Positions 57,897 to 64,000 of a stretch of 64,000 nucleotides of DNA are shown in pieces. A model generated the notes under the pieces. It worked only from the letters and a program-made list of their open reading frames with translations, was not told the origin of the DNA and did no database searches. This DNA is from Puccinellia tenuiflora. Lineage: Eukaryota; Streptophyta; Magnoliopsida; Poales; Poaceae. Within the stretch, counting starts at the first letter, position 1; the number at the start of each line of letters is the position of its first letter. The position numbers and the translations under genes were made by a program. Location: assembly GCA_012064385.1 (NCBI GenBank), contig QRDG01001831.1:62001-126000 (forward strand), given 5' to 3'.

Positions 57897-58934
57897 TGAT
57901 GTAGGGCTAGGCCCGATCTTCACGGATTTGAGGGGAAAAAGGGGATGAACACGAAGAACACGGAGGGTAGCGAGGGAGATTCGTGGGCAAAACACAAGGA
58001 TAACTAGCAAATCCTGCTGAGAACTCCACCCAACAACAAACCCTCAAAAAGGTAGCCTTTGGATCGAAGAATCAAAGCCAAACTTACTCTTGTTGAAACC
58101 GATTGCCCTTACCGGCCGGTCCACCGATCCAATAGAATCACCGCAGTGAAAGATTGGTTTGCACTACTAGAGACACCACAGTGAAAGAGTAGCAACAACA
58201 AGATCTACCTCAACGAGGCACCCTAGCTACGAGGGAGGAGGAGCATAGCTCACACAAGTCTCAAATTCAGTCTGCTCTAGAATGGGGAAAGGGGAAAGCT
58301 ATTTATAGTCTTAGTACAAAACAAGGCAGGAAGGTGGGGAACCGGCCTGGGGGCCGGCCTAGGCCGGCCTGGAGGCCACTCGGCACAGGTGGAGGTCCGG
58401 CCTGGAAACCGGCCTAGGCCGGCCTGCAGGGCGGCTGTGTCGGGAGGGGGTCCGGCCTGGAAACCGGCCTAGGCCGGCCTGGAGGCTGGCTGCATCGGGT
58501 GGAGGTCCGGCCTGGGAACCGGCCTGGGCCGGCCTGGAGGCCGGCTGCGTCGGGTGGAGGTCCGGCCTGGGGGCCGGCCTAGGCCGGCCTGGAAGCCAGC
58601 TGCGTCGGGTGGAGGCCCGGCCTGGGGGCCGGCCCAGGCCGGCCTGGAGGCCGGCTGGCTCCGCCTTGAGCTTTCGCCTCCTTCTTTCTCTTCTTGCCCA
58701 TCTTCTTGGATCTCCTCTTGGCCATCTTCTTGACTCCATTGTGGGTCGTCATCCGGGTGGATCCTGAGTATACACAAGGTACCGGCATGAAATAGCAAAC
58801 CATTCAAAGGGAGGTCGAGATCACACATCGAGAGGAGCGAGGTCACCTTTTCATGAAGAGCCTTGACTCTTGATCTTGTCATTGGGCCAATCGGCATGGT
58901 GTCCATGGTGTTGTCCACATGTGGGGCTACATCA
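57897..58934 (-). repeat. 5' LTR of A4
   Basis: 1038 bp, 55 bp longer than its partner at 36172-37154 because of one more minisatellite unit (array about 58335-58660). Confidence 0.93.
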
Positions 58935-59515
58935 AGAGGGAGGCAGGCGCACAAGCTTCATTGGAGGGAATCACCAAAGGCCACGCTAGCACATCAAGTG
59001 GCGTACCAAGACTTCAATATTTTGGTGCAACGCAAGTTGGGCCTGCGTGCCTAGTAATTGGACCGAACCCACTATAGGTCGGTTTGTATCTTAGGAGTCC
59101 AAGTCCAAGTCGAGTTAGACTTTGTGTTGCTGGTTGTGCCGCACCCCCTCCTCTCCTTAAATAGATGAGCGATGCGACATAGAGAGGTTAGACTACGTTA
59201 AAACTAAACCCTAGAATTCTAGATCGAATTGCTTCAAGCATTCCTCTGAATTTACCCCCACCAATTCGTATCGATCTGGTGGTTCATCTACTGCAAAGTT
59301 TGCGTGTTATCTGCTGTTCCATTGGGAATAAGGAGGTACAGGACCATTTCATAGTCGACGGCTGCATTGCGCAAGCGTGTAAGATTGCGAATATCCAAAA
59401 GGGTTTGAATCTGTTGCATTGGCAGCGGGGACTAGCCAAGGAGAGATCGTGGTGTTCCACTAGTTATCAATCATCCATCATCAAGCTCACGAGAAGATCG
59501 GGCCACCCCATATCA
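58935..59515 (+). repeat. 3' LTR of B, right part
   Basis: Starts with the second AGAGG (58935-58939) and continues the B LTR to CCCCATATCA at 59515. Eight of the ten differences from the 5' LTR lie here. TTAAATAG recurs near 59157. Confidence 0.95.
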
Positions 59516-59520
59516 CCGGT
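59516..59520. other. Target site duplication CCGGT, right of B
   Basis: Partner of 29028-29032. Confidence 0.95.
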
Positions 59521-60130
59521 GAGTATGAGAGTGGTGATGAGGTGGATCCTAATGCTGAGCTTCAGGAGGAACTTGAAGAGGAGTTGTATTTTGCGGATGC
59601 CGAGCGTTTACCATCTATTGTGTGCACGCCTAAGGTGCTGAGTGTGGCCCCTAGTTCTTCGGAGCAGCGATGCAATTTGTTTCAAACAAGGGCTGCAATT
59701 GGCAATGGACGTTCTTGCAAGGTAATCATTGATGGTGGCAAGCTGCCGCAATTTGGCTAGTAAAGACCTCTGTCAAAAGCTAAATCTGAAATACTTGCCA
59801 CATCCCCATCCATATTTTATTCAGTGGCTAAGTGAAAGTGGGGAGATGAAGGTTAATCACATGGTACAAGTTGAGTTTCAGATTGGGCCTTACAAGGACA
59901 CCGTGGAGTTTGACGTGGTTCCAATGACCGTTTGTCACTTGTTGGGACGTCCTTGGCAGTTTGATAAAGATGTGCGCCACAATGGGAGAGCAAATACCTA
60001 TCAGCTCAATTGGCATGGCAGGGAGGTGATGTTGCGGCCTATGACACCTCAAGAGTTAGTAAATGAATCTCGCCAAAAAGTGGAAGTTAACCGTGAGGCT
60101 GAGCGTGAGAGATTAGCTAGGCGAGAAGAT
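59516..60130 (+). pseudogene. E protease region
   Basis: Continuation of E gag from 29032, beginning with the second CCGGT. It encodes the acidic linker, CNLFQTRA and the protease IIDGG motif near 59729. One extra base right after DGG shifts the frame; SCRNLAS follows in the new phase, readable to 60130. GPYKDTVE and LLGRPWQFD segments are as in B and C. It ends where T2 begins, so no reverse transcriptase is present. Confidence 0.9.
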
Positions 60131-61052
60131 CAGCAAGCAAACACGATGATATGCGCCCCCAAACATTGGGACTTTTCTGGTTTATATTCAATCTCGAAAA
60201 TAACAAGTCTGACCCTACGATGGCGACTGCCATAACCCTTTATAGGGTGACTCCAAACGCTACTTGGCTGGGACAATCCCCACGCCACACTAAGCCCAAA
60301 AAGGCTGAACCGAAATTGTATTTGGACAGGCCCAAATACCACAAATAAAAATAGCACGAAAATACTAAGCCCAAAAAGGCTGAACCGAAATTGTATTTGG
60401 ACAGGCCCAAATACCACAAATAAAAATAGCACGAAAATAACAATAAAAAAAACATGACTCAAACTGAATAAAAATGAACAACTATTTATCTTTGGCTGCA
60501 ACTTCTTTACCAAAACGAAGCATCATTGGAGGCGTCCGAAAGTTGGGCTTCACCTCATCTTTTGGGAGCAAATTCGGCTCTCGACGATTTGTCCGCCTCT
60601 TCATTGTCATCATCTGATTGGACAGGGGTTGGCGGGCACGACATTTCCTTGAAGATGGTGGTCAAGGAGACCATGTTGGCAATTTTGCTGGCGTAACCGA
60701 AGACGGAATGAAGGATCTGCTTGCGATCTTAGTCATCCAGCGGCGTGCCGTCTTCCTTTTCAAGAGGAAAGACGGATGCAACACGCCAGGCTTCCGCCTC
60801 CGGGTAGTGCGCCATCATCAAGCCCAGAGCCGTCTTCGCACCTCCGCGAGCGCTGGATCGAAGCCGTTCATCGAAGAATGAAACTGCTTCGGCTAGTTCA
60901 GCTTCTAAGCTGGCAAGGTTCATCGGGGGCTCGGGGTTGCCGGGAAAGAACTTCTCGGTAAGCTCTTTTCCCGAAGAAATAATCTCCGGGATGAGTTCCC
61001 CTACTTCCAATATCCGGTCAAGCCGGTTTTCCACCGTCAGCTCGTGGCCATA
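60131..61052 (+). mobile_element. Tat fragment T2, second copy of the T1 3' region
   Basis: Aligns with T1 from about 23058 to 24072 with few substitutions. It begins inside solo LTR S, includes the 75-bp duplication (60289-60438), lacks about 85 bp at the S right end, then holds the last antisense exon. Cut on the right by A5 after CCATA. Confidence 0.88.
60561..61052 (-). pseudogene. T2 last exon of the antisense gene
   Basis: Minus-strand copy of exon 6 (YGHELTVENRLD onward). A stop (TAG, from CAG) occurs near 60731, and the two bases next to the S remnant are altered. Only this exon is present; A5 removed or displaced the rest. Confidence 0.8.
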
Positions 61053-61308
61053 TGGTGTAGGGCTAGGCCTGATCTTCACGGATTTGAGGGGAAAAGGGGA
61101 TGAACACGAAGAACACGGAGGGGTAACGAGGGAGATTCGTGGGCAAAACACAAGGATAACTAGCAAATCCTGCTGAGAACTCCACCCAACAACAAACCCT
61201 CAAAAAGGCAGCCTTTGGATCGAAGAATCAAAGCCAAACTTACTCTTGTTGAAACCGATTGCTCTTACCGGCCGGTCCACCGATCCAATAGAATCACCGC
61301 AGTGAAAG
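61053..61308 (-). repeat. Family A LTR fragment A5
   Basis: 256 bp matching the right end of an inverted family A LTR, opening TGGTGTAGGGCTAGG (one base off TGATGTAGGG). It is cut by G after CAGTGAAAG. The remainder should lie beyond the window if this is a nested insertion. Confidence 0.88.
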
Positions 61309-62189
61309 TGATGAGGACATCCCTAGTCCTTTACCATTTTCTTCTATCGACGATGTTGCTGCTCAAGACAAGCCCAATGAAGTGAGGATTGGACCAATGA
61401 CAAGAGCTCGTGCCAAGCTTCTTGGACAACAGGTGAACTCACTCTTAATTGAATATAATGTTTGTGATGTTGAGAACTTTATACTGCCTAAGTCTATGCA
61501 TCTGTGTATGATCAGGGTTATTGATAACACAAGCATTGGAGGAGGGCCAGAGGAGCATCAAGGATTGGAGTACAACGTCATCCATGGCGCGAGGGAGGAG
61601 CGGGAGGCATGCGCAAAAGGGGACGTTGAAGAAAAGGAGTACTGGACATCATCGGAATATCCGGTCCACTACTGAACCGGATTATCCGGTTCTAGAGAAA
61701 TATGTTGCGCGGAGGTACTGGACTATGTCGGAATATCCGATTCAACTTGACTCGGAATATCCGGTCAACCGGATTATCCGGTCTCCCGTGACCCGGAATA
61801 TCCGGTTCGAGTAAAACAGGGCTGCGAGCCTTTTCGAGACCAAGTCGGTTTGTATCTAGTTTAGGTCGAACCAAGTCGTGATTTGGGCGTGGGATTGACC
61901 CCCCAGCCGCCATATATACCTTAGGAGTCTCGTTGTAATAGTTAGACCACGTTTTGATTAAACCCTAGATTGGATTGCTAAAGCATTCATCTATACTCGA
62001 ATTCCTCTTTGCTTCGATCAGGAATTCACCCCTCCACTTTGTTGCGATCTGGAGGTTATTGCTACCCAAAGTTTGAGTGTGATCTGTTGTTCCATTGGGA
62101 ATTAGTAGATCGCAGAAACCGCTTCGTGGCCGGTGGCTACGTTGCATCGGTGTGAGGCGTCGCGAATATCCATTGGGTTGAAGAGCTGT
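61309..62189 (+). repeat. LTR G (E-like CRM family), right part outside the window
   Basis: Opens TGATGAGGACATCCC like B, C and D. Encodes the GPMTRAR tail from 61382 to a stop at 61675. It holds a cluster of CCGGATTATCCGG-type palindromes, then GTTCCATTGGGAAT near 62089 as in B and C. Cut by A6 before its end. The palindromes also occur in the E leader, so G may be the LTR of the E family. Left target bases are GAAAG. Confidence 0.85.
61645..61815. repeat. Cluster of CCGGA(T/A)TATCCGG palindromes
   Basis: About six copies of a GGA(A/T)TATCCG(G/A) core within 170 bp, some extended to AACCGGATTATCCGGTT. Four more copies lie in the E leader at 26857-26995. Confidence 0.88.
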
Positions 62190-63216
62190 TGATGTAGCCC
62201 CACATGTGGACAACACCATGGACACCATGCCGATTGGCCCAATGACAAGATCAAGAGTCAAGGCTCTTCATGAAAAGGTGACCTCGCTCCTCTCGATGTG
62301 TGATCTCGACCTCCCTTTGAATGGTTTGCTACTTCATGCCGGTACCTTGTGCATACTCAGGATCCAACCGGATGACGACCCACAATGGAGTCAAGAAGAG
62401 GTCCAAGATGATGGAGAAGGTGGCCAAGAGAAGACCCCAAAGGATGGACAACGAGAAGAAGAAGGAGGCGAAGACTGCCAGACCGGCCTCCAGGCCGGCA
62501 CCCCTCCAGTGCTGGCCGGCCTCCCAGCCGGCCTAGGCCGGACCCCAGGCCGGCCACCCTGCCGAGACCGCCGGCCTCCCAGCTGGCCCAGGCCGGTCTC
62601 CAGGCCGGCCACCCACCAGAGGCCACCGGCCTCCCAGCCGGCCTGGGTCGGCCCCCAGGCCGGAGCTCCACCTGCGCCAGCTGCAGCCCCATGCGCCTGC
62701 CGGCCTCCAGGCCGGCCACCCGTCTGAACCCACCGGCCTCCAGGCCGGCCCAGGCCGGCCCCCAGGCCGGTTCCCCACCTTTCTGGCCAGATTTGTACTA
62801 AGACTATTAATAGCTTTCCCCTTTCCCCATTTTAGGGTTAGACTGAATTTGAGACTTGTGTGAGCTATGCTCCTCCTCCCTCGTAGCTAGGGTGCCTCGT
62901 TGAGGTAGATCTTGTTGTTGCTACTCTTTCACTGCGGTGTCTCTAGTAGTGCAAACCAATCTTTCACTGCGGTGATTCTATTGGATCCGTGGACCGGCCG
63001 ATAAGAGCAATCGGTTTCAACAAGAGTAAGTTTGGCTTTGATTCTTCGATCCAAAGGCTACCTTTTTGAGGGTTTGTTGTTGGGTGGAGTTCTCAGCAGG
63101 ATTTGCTAGTTATCCTTGTGTTTTGCCCACGAATCTCCCTCGCTACCCTCCGTGTTCTTCGTGTTCATCCCCTTTTTCCCCTCAAATCCGTGAAGATCGG
63201 GCCTAGCCCTACATCA
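62190..63216 (+). repeat. 5' LTR of A6
   Basis: 1027 bp, TGATGTAGCCCCACA to GCCCTACATCA. Coding tail 62206-62727, minisatellite about 62480-62775, TATTAATA in place of TATAAATA at 62805-62812. Confidence 0.93.
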
Positions 63217-63218
63217 TT

Positions 63219-63231
63219 TGGTATCAAGAGC
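63219..63231 (+). other. Primer binding site of A6
   Basis: TGGTATCAAGAGC, two bases behind the LTR; initiator tRNA-Met type with one extra A, as in A4. Confidence 0.85.
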
Positions 63232-64000
63232 AAGGGTTTCCACGGATTTGGATCGTGTTTCCACCTTTTATTAGCCATTTTTTCACCAAAATTTTTCTTT
63301 CCCATACCAATTTCGAAAAAAAAATTTATTAGCCCATATGGATTTCGTTCGATCTTTCGATTTGGTGAGCGATTTGTGGTTTTGATCCACGGATCTCGTG
63401 CTTAAGACCTTTCCCCACTTTCCTTTGGTGTTTCCTTGTGCCAATTTCGCCCGAAATTAGTCGGATTGAAGATTTCACGGAGCAAATTTCCGCTACCTCG
63501 ACGCAACCAAAGGTATAGCTTCCGACTCATCCCTTTCCTTTTCGCGAAACTTTTTCCTAGGAACTAGTTCGTCAAAGTGTGAGCATTGCACTAGTGTGAC
63601 GCCAAGTAAGCATATCATAATCTTGTGAGCATCTAGTTGTAGCGGACTCGGCTCGGGCAAAAGCATAAAAGCAAAAGAGAAATAGAAAAGATTCAAAAAA
63701 AAAAAGCCAAGCCGTGATCCTAGTCATCCTCAAGCTCCAATAACCAATAGAGAAATGGGTACACTTGTGCAAATCGGGTGCTCCTTCCCATACACTTGAG
63801 CTAGTTGTCCTTCGAGAGGTGGTGCGGCACGAGCATAGTCTTTGTTAGGTCCAGGTTGCTCCCCCCTATAGTCGCACCATCCACGTTTGTCTCCACGTGT
63901 GAGTCTCCTTTGTTTCTCGGATTGTGTGGTTAGTCTCTTTTGTTTCTTGATCTTTGTGGTTATCCTCCACTTCTTGCAATAGCCTTTTCATTGGTTTCGT
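63232..64000 (+). other. A6 leader (non-coding)
   Basis: Untranslated leader with A-runs near 63318 and 63696; homologous to 8337-8850 and, inverted, to A4. It shows which bases are deleted in A3 (about 63217-63510). No gene seen. Confidence 0.85.

Larger units (their letters stand above)
36172..58934 (-). mobile_element. Family A copy A4 (minus strand), complete but interrupted by D
   Basis: On the minus strand: 5' LTR 58934-57897, primer site and early leader 57896-57716, D insertion, rest of the leader 42869-42062, gag-pol 42061-36689, 3' LTR 37154-36172. Flanked by AGAGG. The LTRs are 1038 and 983 bp and differ by exactly one 55-bp minisatellite unit plus about seven substitutions outside the array. 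Own length about 7.9 kb. Confidence 0.95.
29033..59515 (+). mobile_element. Element B (CRM-like), complete but interrupted; segments 29033-36171 and 58940-59515
   Basis: 5' LTR 29033-29901, primer site, 1.24 kb leader, gag-pol, polypurine tract (AAGGGGGGGAGGA at 35866-35878) and 3' LTR split by A4. Removing A4 and one copy of its duplication gives a 3' LTR of 869 bp, the same length as the 5' LTR, with 10 substitutions between them by eye. Flanked by CCGGT. Own length about 7.7 kb. Confidence 0.95.
26645..60130 (+). mobile_element. Element E (CRM-like), two segments 26645-29032 and 59516-60130
   Basis: Outermost layer of the nest. It begins inside what should be its primer binding site (CAGATTTCC, matching position 8 onward of the B site), with no LTR. 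The leader and gag follow to 29032. Element B is inserted there with duplication CCGGT, and the E frame resumes at 59516 in exact register. It ends abruptly at about 60130, just behind the protease, joined to T2 through a short AGAT identity. Both outer ends are therefore rearranged rather than normal integration ends. Confidence 0.85.
62190..64000 (+). mobile_element. Family A copy A6, left end only
   Basis: 5' LTR, primer site and 0.78 kb of leader, continuing off the right edge in the direction of gag. Inserted in G; left target bases are GCTGT (62185-62189). The leader end matches A3 just before gag, so the gag start should lie within roughly 100 bases beyond the window. Confidence 0.92.

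Noticed and set aside
62206..62727. Apparent 173-codon gene at the start of the A6 LTR
   Set aside because: It is the LTR-encoded copy of the polyprotein tail with no start context of its own; the same applies to 29019-29291, 44483-44842, 57427-57858 and 61382-61675.

Overview
This 64 kb window is eukaryotic plant DNA made entirely of LTR retrotransposons, and I see no host gene in it. The families look like those of a grass (Poaceae); the species cannot be told from the sequence. At least nine elements or fragments, in four to six related families (labelled here A, B, C, D, E and G), are Ty3/gypsy chromoviruses most like the centromeric (CRM) lineage. They share a DGG-type protease, a YFDD reverse transcriptase, an initiator-tRNA-Met primer site, LTRs opening TGATG(A/T)(A/G)G and closing in ATCA, and a polyprotein that runs into the 3' LTR. 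One further element (T1) and one fragment (T2) are of the Tat lineage, with two RNase H domains and an antisense spliced gene. The dominance of CRM-like elements inserting into each other suggests centromeric or pericentromeric chromatin; this is an inference.

Layout: 1-14951 is a tandem array of three family A copies sharing LTRs (A1, internally deleted A2, A3). 14952-15084 is a short GC-rich unassigned piece. 15085-26644 is the Tat element T1 (LTR, decayed gag-pol, then a minus-strand gene of about six exons whose stop codon is hit by a solo LTR). From 26645 to 60130 there is a nest of five elements. E (26645-29032 and 59516-60130) is split by B (29033-36171 and 58940-59515, target duplication CCGGT). 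B's 3' LTR is split by minus-strand A4 (36172-42869 and 57721-57896 plus LTR to 58934, duplication AGAGG). A4's leader is split by minus-strand D (42870-44532 and 51906-57715, duplication GATCC). D's integrase is split by plus-strand C (44533-51900, duplication CAACA).

To the right of the nest, 60131-61052 is a second copy of the T1 3' region (T2). It is followed by three stacked left ends whose other halves lie outside the window: a family A LTR fragment (A5), an E-like LTR (G) and a plus-strand family A element (A6).

C is the only coding-intact element: one 1636-codon gag-pol frame between LTRs differing at 3 of 854 positions by eye. D carries one frameshift plus the C insertion. A1, A2, A3, A4, B, E and T1 carry stops, frameshifts or deletions. 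LTR divergence, counted by eye, agrees with the nesting order: B has 10 differences in 869, A4 about 1% outside its minisatellite, D 3 substitutions and 1 indel in about 907, and C 3 in 854. The most unusual features are the 55-bp palindromic minisatellite in the family A U3 that also encodes the end of the polyprotein, the coding tail shared by all LTR starts, and the antisense spliced gene in T1.
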